Below are positions 52,698-61,599 of a stretch of DNA of 64,000 nt, one piece after another. The notes below the pieces were generated by a model that was not told the DNA's origin, did no database searches, and saw only the letters and a program-made list of their open reading frames with translations. The stretch is from positions 1 to 64,000 of the forward strand of contig CAVRIR010000004.1 in the NCBI GenBank assembly GCA_963721305.1, written 5' to 3'. The DNA is from DATAES01 sp963721305. Its GTDB lineage: Bacteria; Actinomycetota; Acidimicrobiia; Acidimicrobiales; JACDCH01. Numbering within the stretch: the first letter of the stretch is position 1; every line of letters begins with the position of its first letter. Made by a program: the position numbers and the translations under genes.

Positions 52698-54413
52698 GTG
52701 GTGAGCATCGGAGAACGCACATCTGACGTAGGCGGATCCTGGGCGTTCCTGGACGACGTGACCCCTGCCCTGATGAGGCGGTGGTCTCGCGTGGACCACG
52801 CGAAGCTCTTCACCTTTGCCGGCTGCGCTGTCGCACTGGTGTTGCTCGCCGTCTTGGCATGGTCTCGCCGGTGGATGTCCGATGACGGCTTCATCTATCT
52901 GCGCGTCGTCCAGAACCTGCGCGCCGGGCACGGTCCGGTCTTCAACGCGGGAGAGCGCGTGGAGGCGGATACCGGACCTGCGTGGGTCGCCGTGCTCGCA
53001 CTGGCCGACCTGCTCTCGCCGTTCCGGCTCGAGTGGACGACCGTGGTGGTCGGCATCCTGGCGACCCTGCTCGGGGCCGCTACCGCGGCGGCCGCGGCGT
53101 CGACCCTCCAGCGTCGTGCGTTGCAGCAGACCGGCGTGCTCGTGCCTGCGGGGTTGGCCGTGTTCATCGCCATCCCGGCCGTGTGGGACTACGCCTCGTC
53201 AGGGCTCGAAACCGGCCTCTTCTTCGGCTGGCTCGGAGTCGCTGCATGGCTCGTCGTGCGTTGGGCGACACAAGCGCCGCGGCCCCGAGTGCCGTGGTGG
53301 CTGGCCCTCGTCGCGGGGCTCGGGCCGCTCATCCGGCCGGACGCGGCGCTCTTCTCGTTGGCGTTCGTCCTTCCCTTGCTGCTCTACAACGTCGATGAGA
53401 AGCCCGGGAGAGATCGCCTGCGAATCGCTCTATGGGCACTGAGCTTGCCCGGCCTGTTCGAGCTCTTTCGCGCCGGCTACTACGGCGCATTGGCCCCGAA
53501 TACCGCCTTCGCCAAGGAGAGCTCCATCGCCAAATGGGCTCAGGGATATCGGTACCTGACCGATTTCGTGACGTCGTACCGGTTGTGGTTCCCCGCCATC
53601 GTGATCGCCCTGCTCCTCATCGTCGTCATTCGCAAGCTCCATCGAGCGAACGAACGACCGACGGAGGCACTCGTGTGGGGATTGATCGCGGCAGGTCTGC
53701 TCGATGCGCTCTACACCGTCTTCGAGGGCGGCAGCCACATGGATGCCCGACTGTTCCTGCCCTCCCTCTTGGCACTCATCATCCCGATCGCCGTGGTTTC
53801 TTTGGACAAGATCGCGGTGCCAGCAACGGTCGCACTGGTCGTATGGGCCGGTCTGTGTGCAGTCACATTTCGGCCTCCACCGAACAGCCTCGCCCAGTTC
53901 GATCGCGGGGTGATCGACCTTCGTGCTTTCTTCGTGGCGGCGAAGCACAACCAGCACCCGGTCACGATCGATACACACATCCTGCCGATCCGCGCGAGGG
54001 ACAGATCCATTGTCGACACCCCGTCCGGCCGTGTCGCCAACCCGCCGGGCGACGTCGGCGCCGTCGCGTACTACGCCGGCCCTGACGTGTACGTCCTGGA
54101 CCGGCTCGGATTGGCCGATTGGTTGTCCGGCCGGCTTCCGCTGACCACACCGTTTCCGGATCACCAGAAGGCGCTCGGACCGTGGAGTGCCGCACGCATC
54201 GCGCTCGAGACCGGATTGCCGCCGAAGGATCCGGACGCCGACACCGTGGCCGGGACCCAGGCGCTCAACTGCGGAGATCTGGCCGAGCTGCGGCGAACCG
54301 CTTCTGCCCGGCTGACGCCGGCGCGGTTCCTCGGCAACATCGTCGATGCGTTCCGCTTGTACGACTTCAGGGTGCCGGAGTCACCCCAGGTGGCCGAACG
54401 CGAGTTCTGCTGA
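52698..54413 (+). CDS. AftB-like GT-C membrane glycosyltransferase
   Basis: A 571-residue polytopic protein with about ten membrane helices in the first 400 residues and a soluble C-terminal domain. The loop after helix 1 holds RRWMSDDGFIYLRVVQNLRA, with the acidic DD pair typical of GT-C enzymes, then GHGPVFNAGERVEADTGPAW. This order is that of mycobacterial AftB, a decaprenyl-phosphoryl-arabinose-dependent arabinofuranosyltransferase. It would act outside the membrane on a surface glycan. A GTG pair at 52698/52701 opens the frame. A paralogue lies at 56565-58517. Confidence 0.75.
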   Translation: MVSIGERTSDVGGSWAFLDDVTPALMRRWSRVDHAKLFTFAGCAVALVLLAVLAWSRRWMSDDGFIYLRVVQNLRAGHGPVFNAGERVEADTGPAWVAVLALADLLSPFRLEWTTVVVGILATLLGAATAAAAASTLQRRALQQTGVLVPAGLAVFIAIPAVWDYASSGLETGLFFGWLGVAAWLVVRWATQAPRPRVPWWLALVAGLGPLIRPDAALFSLAFVLPLLLYNVDEKPGRDRLRIALWALSLPGLFELFRAGYYGALAPNTAFAKESSIAKWAQGYRYLTDFVTSYRLWFPAIVIALLLIVVIRKLHRANERPTEALVWGLIAAGLLDALYTVFEGGSHMDARLFLPSLLALIIPIAVVSLDKIAVPATVALVVWAGLCAVTFRPPPNSLAQFDRGVIDLRAFFVAAKHNQHPVTIDTHILPIRARDRSIVDTPSGRVANPPGDVGAVAYYAGPDVYVLDRLGLADWLSGRLPLTTPFPDHQKALGPWSAARIALETGLPPKDPDADTVAGTQALNCGDLAELRRTASARLTPARFLGNIVDAFRLYDFRVPESPQVAEREFC

Positions 54414-54415
54414 CG

Positions 54416-55009
54416 TCACGCTCGAGGAGCGCTGACCTTCCTGAACGCGAACTGCCCGGTGTCGAGATGGATCAGTTCGACGAACGCGTTGCCGGCGAAC
54501 TCGTCGACCGCCCGTTTGACGCCACCGTCCCACCAACCGCCATCGCGATAGTCGTCGCCGGCGATGAGGCCGCCGACCTTCGTGCGCTCGAACGAAAGCT
54601 CGAGATCGAGCTTCACGAAGTCGTAGAGATGGTTGCCGTCGATGTACACCCAGTCGAGCGAGTCGGCGGACAACGCGCGCAGCACGGGGGCCGACTCACT
54701 CCGGTGGACGATCACGCGGCCGTCGACGATCTCGCGGTCGAAGCGCTCGAGCACCGCGTGGTAGCGATCGTCCAACTCGCTCTGTCCACCTGATGCCCTT
54801 CCGCCGTACCAGGCGTCCTCGTACGGCTCGGACGGCTCGTAGTGCCACGGGTCGATCAGATGCAGCGTCGAGGGAGACACGGCGTCGAGGATCACCGCCG
54901 AGAAGTCGCCCTTGTGCACCCCGATCTCCGCACCGACGGAGTGCTTCGGCAACAGGTCGAGGAGCGGTCGCCGAAGTGCCGCGGCGATCCGCGCCTGCGG
55001 ATCGATCAC
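54416..55009 (-). CDS. Methyltransferase_24-like class I methyltransferase
   Basis: A 197-residue SAM-binding protein: KHSVGAEIGVHKGDFSAVIL is motif I, then STLHLIDPWHYEPSE, LDWVYIDGNHLYDFVKLDLE and GGLIAGDDYRDGGWWDGGVK. Resembles methyltransferases of glycan and antibiotic clusters. The GTG at 55009 overlaps the stop of the exostosin-like gene (GTGA). Last of a three-gene coupled minus-strand operon (sulfotransferase-like, exostosin-like, methyltransferase); its stop is 3 bp from the convergent AftB-like gene. Confidence 0.82.
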   Translation of the reverse strand: MIDPQARIAAALRRPLLDLLPKHSVGAEIGVHKGDFSAVILDAVSPSTLHLIDPWHYEPSEPYEDAWYGGRASGGQSELDDRYHAVLERFDREIVDGRVIVHRSESAPVLRALSADSLDWVYIDGNHLYDFVKLDLELSFERTKVGGLIAGDDYRDGGWWDGGVKRAVDEFAGNAFVELIHLDTGQFAFRKVSAPRA

Positions 55010-55731
55010 GCCGACCCGCCCTTCGCTCTCGTCGTCATCAGCGTCTGGTTGTCGAGGAACAGTTGGTAGTTCTCCTCGGCGATGCCTTTGTCGTACACGT
55101 GCTCTTCGTCGGGGAAGGCCACGTGGTAGCCGATCTCCATCTCGACCCGATTGCGCGCCGTGTGTCGACGGTGCGTGACGATCGGGATCGATCGACACAT
55201 GATCGCCTCGAAGAACCGCATGCTCCACGGCGCGTCGCCCGCCGGGCACACGGTGAACTCGCTCGCTCGAAGGATCTTGTAGAAGTGCGGGTTGAAGTGC
55301 GACCGATCGAGCCACGGCACGTTCTTCGGAACGAAGACTTCGAGTGGCTCACCGGTGCGGTCGAACGATCCGAGTCGTTGGTGCTGATCCGAGTCCTCAC
55401 TCAGCAGGAAGTACGAGCGGTCGGTGAACCGCTCCTTGACGAAGTCGAGGATCCACGCGCGATAGGGAAACGTCTCCGGCCGGTAGAGGGTGCCGATGAA
55501 GTTGTAGTCGTGGACCCTCTCGTCGGGCATCGCGTTCACCGCGTCGAGCCACGAGCGCGGGTACAGCAGCGCGGTCGGCGCGACCCGTTCGTCGGAGTCG
55601 CTGAACGGCAGGTTCTCTTCGTAGAAGGCCTGCTTGTGGAGCAGAACCGACCGTGGACCGGCGAAGAGGAAGAAGTCGTCGTCGAGGTCGTCGAAATCGC
55701 CGTCGGCGTTGTCGTCGTTGTCGTTGGTCAC
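55006..55731 (-). CDS. Exostosin-like glycosyltransferase with Asp-rich N-terminus
   Basis: A 241-residue protein. After an acidic leader (NDNDDNADGDFDDLDDDFF) it shows LLYPRSWLDAVNAMPDERVH, YNFIGTLYRPETFPYRAWIL, FYKILRASEFTVCPAGDAPW and SMRFFEAIMCRSIPIVTHRR, matching the C-terminal donor-binding half of exostosin-family (GT47) transferases. The family usually has 300 or more residues, so this is a short version. The GTG at 55731 overlaps the upstream sulfotransferase-like stop (GTGA). Confidence 0.72.
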   Translation of the reverse strand: MTNDNDDNADGDFDDLDDDFFLFAGPRSVLLHKQAFYEENLPFSDSDERVAPTALLYPRSWLDAVNAMPDERVHDYNFIGTLYRPETFPYRAWILDFVKERFTDRSYFLLSEDSDQHQRLGSFDRTGEPLEVFVPKNVPWLDRSHFNPHFYKILRASEFTVCPAGDAPWSMRFFEAIMCRSIPIVTHRRHTARNRVEMEIGYHVAFPDEEHVYDKGIAEENYQLFLDNQTLMTTRAKGGSA

Positions 55732-56498
55732 GACGCACCGAGCCGCTCGACGAACTCGTACCCGAACAGCTCGACACATGCGTCGTGGATGACCGGCCTT
55801 GCCAACATGAGGTCGAGCAAGTGGTCGGGGATCGGATGGTCGCGGAACCGACTCATGAGCGCCTCGGTCGAGCTCGCTCCCGTGCCGGGAGAGAAGCTGC
55901 TGCTGCCACCGAAGTCGGTCGCCTCGTCGACGAGATCGAGGTTGACCATCCCGAGGGACGCGGCGATCGAGTCGCGATAGCTGCGCTCGTCCACGAATCG
56001 GTTGAAGTTGACGACCACCTTGCGTTCGAACACATGCGAACGTCCGAGCGCCTCTTCGCAGTACGACGCGTACAGGTCGACGTACGCCTCATCCGTGCGG
56101 AAGATCTCGGGCTTGGTCTTGGCGCCCTCGAGCCTCGACGCGATGTTGTTGAGCGGATCACGGAGCAGCACCAGATTGACGACTTCGGGACCCGACGGCG
56201 CTTGCGCCGCGTGCTGCAGCCGGCAGTCCTCGATCCCGAAGATGGTGAGGGATCGGCGGCCGGCGGCGGAGTCGAAGTCTGCCGGCGTGAGGTCGCCGAG
56301 ATCGAAGTTGCGGGAGTTCAGGAACCCGCAGTTGTTGAAGAAGGCGACACTCGCCTCGGGATCACAGAATCCCTGGAACAGCAGTGGATGCAGGTCTTGG
56401 GTGTCGAGCTCTCGCTTCGCGGTGGCGCCTGCGTTGGCGTAGAGCCAGTTGGCCAACAGGTGATTTCCGCTGCGCTTGAGCCCCCACAGGAACATCAT
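55728..56498 (-). CDS. Sulfotransferase-like P-loop protein
   Basis: A 256-residue protein beginning MMFLWGLKRSGNHLLANWLY, a P-loop-like PAPS-binding start, with VVNLVLLRDPLNNIASRLEG as the 3'-phosphate region and a conserved C-terminal VFERKVVVNFNRFVDERSYR. First gene of the coupled operon with the exostosin-like and methyltransferase genes. ATG at 56498 or 56495. Sulfate acceptor unknown; a glycan is likely from context. Confidence 0.75.
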   Translation of the reverse strand: MMFLWGLKRSGNHLLANWLYANAGATAKRELDTQDLHPLLFQGFCDPEASVAFFNNCGFLNSRNFDLGDLTPADFDSAAGRRSLTIFGIEDCRLQHAAQAPSGPEVVNLVLLRDPLNNIASRLEGAKTKPEIFRTDEAYVDLYASYCEEALGRSHVFERKVVVNFNRFVDERSYRDSIAASLGMVNLDLVDEATDFGGSSSFSPGTGASSTEALMSRFRDHPIPDHLLDLMLARPVIHDACVELFGYEFVERLGAS

Positions 56499-56564
56499 CG
56501 GGGTCCGCCTGTCGTCGATGGACCATGGTACCGCCGCCCGAAACCCCTCTTTTCGGCTGCGTCG

Positions 56565-58517
56565 CTAGACAAACCCCGACACGGCAACGACGGGTGCGGG
56601 GCGATCATCTTCACGGACCTGAGCCGGAGGCAACCCGGTGGCCGCCGGCGTCGTCACGATGGCGGCCGAACGCGACGCGTCGGCCGCCTCGACGGTTGGC
56701 GCGGGCGTCGGACCGGTCGGACTCGTCATGGCCATCGCGCTCGTCTTGCCGCCGCACAGCTCACGCAGCGCGATCTCCGGGTTCGGTGAGAACCGCAGGC
56801 TCGTGTTGGAGAACGAGTCGACGATGTTGCGAAGGAACCGACCAACGGTGAGCGGGGCATCGGCACTGCGTTCGAGGCGCTTGATCGGCGCGCACGAGAG
56901 GGCGGCGCGCGCGTCCGCAACCTGCTGCTGGAACGCCGCACCGGTCGTTTGCGCTATGCGTGGGAACGCGATGTCGGGCAACCGGTTCGGATCGACGGTG
57001 GTGTCGGATGGCGCGAGTCGCGCCGCGATCCACGGGCGAGGGAGCTGCTTCTCGTGACCCGGATACGGCAAGACCCCGGTCCACTTCCCGTTCTCCAAGT
57101 GAGAAGTCACCGGGTCAGCCAGCCCGAGAAGGTCGAACACCTGCAGGTGCGTCCCGAGCGCGTACGGTCCGACCCCGATCCCTTCGACGACCGCGATCGG
57201 CCGGGGAACGCCGGCCGCCAACGGCAGCTCCACACTCTTGAGGCTCTTGAAGTCCTTCTGGTAGAGGACGTCGGCGTTCGCGACCCCGGTCGCCGCATCG
57301 TCTCCAGGTCCGAGACCGAGGTCGTTCGTGGTCACCAAACCCGCCTGCGGTAGCGCGAAGTTGACGCCGGGCTTCGTGGCGGGCGGCCGAAGCGAGATGA
57401 ACGCGAGGAACGCCCACGGCACGAGCCCGAGGGCGATCGCGTGCGCTCGAGCGAACGGAATGACGGCCACCGGGGCACACAGCGCGAACAGCGCAGGCAG
57501 GAACAGCCGGGCGTGCTCGTAGTCGCCGCCGATGGCAACGACGTACAACCCGTTGAGGAGACCCGCGGCGACGATGGCCACGACGATCCCCAACCCACGA
57601 CTGTCGCCGCCACGCCGAAGACGCAGAGCCAGGGGCACCCAACCGCCGGCGGCCAGCAGCACGAGCGGCACGACGAGCCCGTAGGGCCGGATGAAGTCGA
57701 TGAAGTACCGCCATCCACGTACCCAGCGCATCGTCGTCGCCTCTTTGTCCACCGCGGTGTTGGCGACGAGTGCGCCGTAGTACCCCATTCGGAACAGCTG
57801 GTACGCCGCGGGCAAGGCGAGCGCGATGGCCAGGAGTCGCAACCGGGCGCCCCATGAGTCGCCGCGCTGCAGGCACAGGACCGTGACCAGGAACGCAATG
57901 GTGTACAGCGCGAGCTCTGGCCGTACGAGCCATCCCAGGCCCAGGATCAGGGCGCCCCACCACGGCAGGCGCGACGACGAGACGGACCACGTGGCCAGCA
58001 CCCACAGCGCGGCCCCGAGCCAGAGGAAGGCGATGCCCGTCTCGAGCCCGCTCGACGCGTAGAACCACATCGGGATCAGGACAACGAGGACAATGACACC
58101 AAAAGGGATGAGGAAGGCGTTCTTGTCCGTGAGCCGGGACAGCTTGGCCGCGCCGATCATGGCGAGCACGAGTCCGGCCAGCGTGGCCACGATCCCGAGG
58201 ACGACCGCCAGCCACTCGAGCCGAATCGGCGTCAGCGCATCAGCGACGGCAAGGATCGCCAGCCACAGCGGACTGGTGAAGGCCTCGACCCGTTCGCCAG
58301 TGTTGAAAACGGGCCCGTGACCTGCGAGGACCTGGTGGACGATGCGGAGATAGATGAACCCGTCGTCGATGACGTTGCGGTGCGCCCAGGCCGCCGCGGC
58401 GAAAAGCACGAGCGGAAGTCCCAGCACGGCCCCCTGGAGCCACGGCCGCGAGCGCGAAGGCGCGTCGTCGATCTCCACGTCGTCCTGCGTCCCCCCCACC
58501 ACGACAGGCTGGCACAC
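56565..58517 (-). CDS. AftB-like GT-C membrane glycosyltransferase
   Basis: A 650-residue polytopic protein, paralogue of 52698-54413. It shares AAWAHRNVIDDGFIYLRIVH with the acidic pair, GHGPVFNTGERVEAFTSPLW, the long run of hydrophobic helices and a C-terminal soluble domain ending in NPEIALRELCGG. A Pro/Thr/Ala-rich tail of about 50 residues follows. Likely an extracytoplasmic arabinosyl- or related transferase using a polyprenyl-phosphate sugar. A GTG at 58478 (VEIDDAPSRS) with AGGA upstream is a good alternative to the ATG at 58517. Confidence 0.75.
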   Translation of the reverse strand: MCQPVVVGGTQDDVEIDDAPSRSRPWLQGAVLGLPLVLFAAAAWAHRNVIDDGFIYLRIVHQVLAGHGPVFNTGERVEAFTSPLWLAILAVADALTPIRLEWLAVVLGIVATLAGLVLAMIGAAKLSRLTDKNAFLIPFGVIVLVVLIPMWFYASSGLETGIAFLWLGAALWVLATWSVSSSRLPWWGALILGLGWLVRPELALYTIAFLVTVLCLQRGDSWGARLRLLAIALALPAAYQLFRMGYYGALVANTAVDKEATTMRWVRGWRYFIDFIRPYGLVVPLVLLAAGGWVPLALRLRRGGDSRGLGIVVAIVAAGLLNGLYVVAIGGDYEHARLFLPALFALCAPVAVIPFARAHAIALGLVPWAFLAFISLRPPATKPGVNFALPQAGLVTTNDLGLGPGDDAATGVANADVLYQKDFKSLKSVELPLAAGVPRPIAVVEGIGVGPYALGTHLQVFDLLGLADPVTSHLENGKWTGVLPYPGHEKQLPRPWIAARLAPSDTTVDPNRLPDIAFPRIAQTTGAAFQQQVADARAALSCAPIKRLERSADAPLTVGRFLRNIVDSFSNTSLRFSPNPEIALRELCGGKTSAMAMTSPTGPTPAPTVEAADASRSAAIVTTPAATGLPPAQVREDDRPAPVVAVSGFV

Positions 58518-58600
58518 CGGCGACGCGAGGACGCAACGGGGCGACCGCTCTCCGTGGTGACGGGTCAGCTGAGTAACGTGAACGGATCCGTGAGGGGGAG

Positions 58601-60295
58601 TTGGCTGAGTTCGATGGCGGTTCGGCGCTGATGTCGGTGATCGGCGACAAGGTCCGGTCGAACAGGCCCGCGAGCGGCGAGCCGCAGCGTCCGCACCCGT
58701 CCAGCTCGCGGCGCAGCGTCATGGCTTGGCTGGGTTCGCCCCGAGGGGCGGCGTGGGCTTTCGCGGCCTTCGTTGCTGTCGCGTTCTTCGTCCTCGTGTT
58801 CTGGCTGGGTTCGTACCACTGGTTCATGCGCGACGACTGGCTCTTCGTCACCGGCCGCAATCCGTCGCTGGCGGACCTGTTCGCGCCCGTGAACGACCAC
58901 TGGAAGACCGTGCCCTACCTCGCCTTCCGGATCCTGTGGTCGTTCGTCGGCCTGCGCAGCTACCTGCCATACCAAGAGGTGACGATCCTCCTCCATCTCA
59001 CGACCGCCGTCCTGTTGCGGTACGTGATGCGGCGGGCGGGCGTGCGACCGTGGATCGCGACGTGCAGCGCGGCCACGATCGTCCTGTTCGGACCGGGCGA
59101 AGAGAACATCACCTGGGCCTACCAGATGGGCTTCATGGCCTCGATGGTCCTCGGTCTGACCCAGCTCATCCTCGCCGACCACGACGGAAAGATCGACCGG
59201 CGTGACTGGATCGGCCTCGCCGCAGGGTTCGTCGGCCTCATGTGCGAGGCCGTCAGCGTGGCGATGGTGGTCATCGTCGGCATCGCGGTTCTGTGGCGCC
59301 GCGGCTGGCGCGCCGCCCTGTTCCACACCGCGCCACTCGCCGTCGTGTCCCTCACCTGGGCGCGGATCGAGCATCCTGATCTCGCTCCGTTCGGATGGCC
59401 GTCGGTCGGCGACGTCTTCGGCTGGTTGAGACGGGCCGAGCAGGGCACGTTCCGCTCGCTCGGGCACTTCGGCGTCATCGGTGTCGTGCTCGCCGGGATC
59501 CTGGCCTTCGGTTGGTTCATCGCGCTTCGTCGCGAGAGTCTCGCGGCGGCGCGGAAGCACCTCGCCCCGACGGTTGCACTCGCCCTCGGCAGCTTGGTGT
59601 TCGCGTTCATCACCTGCCTCGGACGATGGGGCCTCGGTCTCGACAACGCAACGTCGAGTCGTTACCTCTATACCGGCGTCGCGTTCACACTCCCGGCCCT
59701 GGCGTACGCAGCAGACACCATCGCGACGCGATGGCCGAAAGCGCTCGTGCCCCTCATCGCGGTGATCCTGTTGGGGATCCCCTGGAACGTGACGACGTTC
59801 GGCTCAGGAGTGTTCAACCCGGGCTTCTTCGCGTCCGAGCGCAACCTCATCCTGTCGACGCCTCGTGTTCCGATCGCGACGCAAGTTCCACCTGACGCGA
59901 GGCCGCTGCCCGATCCCTTCCTTCAGGACGTGACCGCCGGCTACCTGCTCGACGCGCAGAACGACGGCAAGCTCCCGAAGAGCGACGCTCCGGTGGACGC
60001 GGCGACCGCGAACGAATTGATGGTCAGGCTCGGCCTCGTCCAGAGCACGGGAAGGGCCGAGACCCCGCCGACATGCACCACGGTGACGGACAACCTCGAC
60101 ATCAAGCCGAAGAAGGGAACCATCCTCCGGCTGCGGAACCGCGTGAACATCTCGACCTTCGACGGCACCCAGCGCACGTCGCCTCCGGTGACGTTCTCTC
60201 CGAGCAACGGCAACACGCTGACCGTCGCCGTCGACGGGCTCGATCTACGCCTGACGCCTCCGCGGGGTGCCCCGAGCTTCGTGGTGTGCTCATGA
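58601..60295 (+). CDS. Polytopic GT-C-like membrane protein
   Basis: A protein of up to 564 residues with about ten hydrophobic helices and a C-terminal soluble part. The first external loop, YHWFMRDDWLFVTGRNPSLA, carries an acidic DD pair as in GT-C transferases, followed by HWKTVPYLAFRILWSFVGLR. It is not close to the AftB-like pair. The frame starts with a TTG at 58601; the ATG at 58631 is an alternative with no clear ribosome-binding site. Divergent from the AftB-like gene. Probably a glycosyltransferase or polymer-handling protein; substrate unknown. Confidence 0.7.
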   Translation: MAEFDGGSALMSVIGDKVRSNRPASGEPQRPHPSSSRRSVMAWLGSPRGAAWAFAAFVAVAFFVLVFWLGSYHWFMRDDWLFVTGRNPSLADLFAPVNDHWKTVPYLAFRILWSFVGLRSYLPYQEVTILLHLTTAVLLRYVMRRAGVRPWIATCSAATIVLFGPGEENITWAYQMGFMASMVLGLTQLILADHDGKIDRRDWIGLAAGFVGLMCEAVSVAMVVIVGIAVLWRRGWRAALFHTAPLAVVSLTWARIEHPDLAPFGWPSVGDVFGWLRRAEQGTFRSLGHFGVIGVVLAGILAFGWFIALRRESLAAARKHLAPTVALALGSLVFAFITCLGRWGLGLDNATSSRYLYTGVAFTLPALAYAADTIATRWPKALVPLIAVILLGIPWNVTTFGSGVFNPGFFASERNLILSTPRVPIATQVPPDARPLPDPFLQDVTAGYLLDAQNDGKLPKSDAPVDAATANELMVRLGLVQSTGRAETPPTCTTVTDNLDIKPKKGTILRLRNRVNISTFDGTQRTSPPVTFSPSNGNTLTVAVDGLDLRLTPPRGAPSFVVCS

Positions 60296-60371
60296 CCCTC
60301 TACCGTTGTGGGAACGAACGCGATCGTGAGCCGGCGATCCGGTTGCAGGCTGTGGAGGTGAAGGAACCCAG

Positions 60372-60806
60372 ATGCGCTACGTGATGGTGCCCGTACCCGC
60401 CGAGCACGTGCTCGACGTGATGCGCTGGGTCCTGTTCCGCGCGCCGGATGACGAGTCCGAGGCCGACGTACGCGACGGCGCCCGGGTCTACGAGTTCGTG
60501 ATCCAGTCCGACGAGCTCACCCGGTCCGTTCTGGACCGGGTCGCCACGGCGGCGATCGCCGACGAGCCCTTGCGCATCGGCGATCTGGCCGCGGAATTCG
60601 ACCAGGAGGGCCAGATCATCAACGGCCTGATCCGTGGCGCGAACGCCACGGCGCTCGGCGCGGCACGCCCGATCGTCGAAGTCCGGGCAGAGACGGCGAT
60701 CGGTGTCCACGGGCAGACCGGCAAGGTTTCCTTCCTCGGCATGCGTCTCGACCTCGCCCGCCAGATTCGAGCGGCGGTGCGAGCCGCGGATCCGACTGGT
60801 GGCTGA
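60372..60806 (+). CDS. Conserved-looking small protein of unknown function
   Basis: A 144-residue soluble protein that I do not recognise. It starts MRYVMVPVPAEHVLDVMRWV, has a central helical part (RVATAAIADEPLRIGDLAAE) and a C-terminal IGVHGQTGKVSFLGMRLDLA basic region, vaguely like a small winged-helix or DNA-binding protein. GGAGGTGAAGG precedes the ATG. Its end overlaps the GTG of the first tandem sulfotransferase by 8 nt, so it is the first gene of that operon. Confidence 0.7.
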   Translation: MRYVMVPVPAEHVLDVMRWVLFRAPDDESEADVRDGARVYEFVIQSDELTRSVLDRVATAAIADEPLRIGDLAAEFDQEGQIINGLIRGANATALGAARPIVEVRAETAIGVHGQTGKVSFLGMRLDLARQIRAAVRAADPTGG

Positions 60807-61599
60807 TACGGCTGCTGCCGGCCCGGCGGTGGACGGTCGTCGCTACTTCTTCGTGCACATCATGAAGACCGGCGGACGGACACTCGTCCGGCACTTCCGC
60901 GACAACTTCGAGCTCGACGAGATCTACCCGTACGGGAAGCTGGATGTCGTCCGCGACGGCGACCGGGTGGACATCGACGGGCAGGTCGACATCGCGCGGC
61001 TCCTCGAGCTACCGGACGAGCGGCGCCGGCGTGTCCGCGTGTACAGCGGTCACTACCCGTACGTGGTGTGCGAGCTGCTGTCGCTCGACTTCATCACGAT
61101 GACCGTGCTGCGCGATCCGGTCGAGCGCACCATCTCGATGTTGCGCGAGCTCGGCCGGACAGACTCGTGGACCGACCCCAACTCGACCCAGCCGGCCGCG
61201 ATGGCAGGGCTCACGCTCGAACAGGTCTACGAGGACCCGAAGGTGTTCGAACCGCTGATCCTCAACCACCAGACGAAGATCTTCGCGATGAACCCGTCGG
61301 ACCGTCTCGGGACGTACATGGACGTCGTGCCCATCGACGATCAGCGACTCGATGCGGCCAAGGCCAACCTGGCAAAGGTCGACCTCATCGGCGTCACCGA
61401 GAACTACGGCGCGTTCCTCCACGAGCTGACGTCGCGATACGGATGGAGCATCCAGGCCGGGTTGCGCAAGAACGTCACCCCGACCGAGGGGCTCGAGCCG
61501 GTCAGTGAGTCGCTCCGTCGTCGCATCGCCGATGACAACGCGATCGACGTCGAGTTCTACGAGTACGCGAAGCAACTGGTGACGGAGCGGGCCGCGTGA
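60799..61599 (+). CDS. Sulfotransferase family protein (tandem copy 1)
   Basis: A 266-residue sulfotransferase. PAPS loop RYFFVHIMKTGGRTLVRHFR (about residues 16-35), GHYPYVVCELLSLDFITMTV and VLRDPVERTISMLRELG (3'-phosphate site). The C-terminal SESLRRRIADDNAIDVEFYE is shared with the next gene. The GTG at 60799 overlaps the previous stop region and begins close to the conserved loop. Tandem paralogue of the next gene, which starts at a GTGA overlap. Confidence 0.88.
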   Translation: MADTAAAGPAVDGRRYFFVHIMKTGGRTLVRHFRDNFELDEIYPYGKLDVVRDGDRVDIDGQVDIARLLELPDERRRRVRVYSGHYPYVVCELLSLDFITMTVLRDPVERTISMLRELGRTDSWTDPNSTQPAAMAGLTLEQVYEDPKVFEPLILNHQTKIFAMNPSDRLGTYMDVVPIDDQRLDAAKANLAKVDLIGVTENYGAFLHELTSRYGWSIQAGLRKNVTPTEGLEPVSESLRRRIADDNAIDVEFYEYAKQLVTERAA

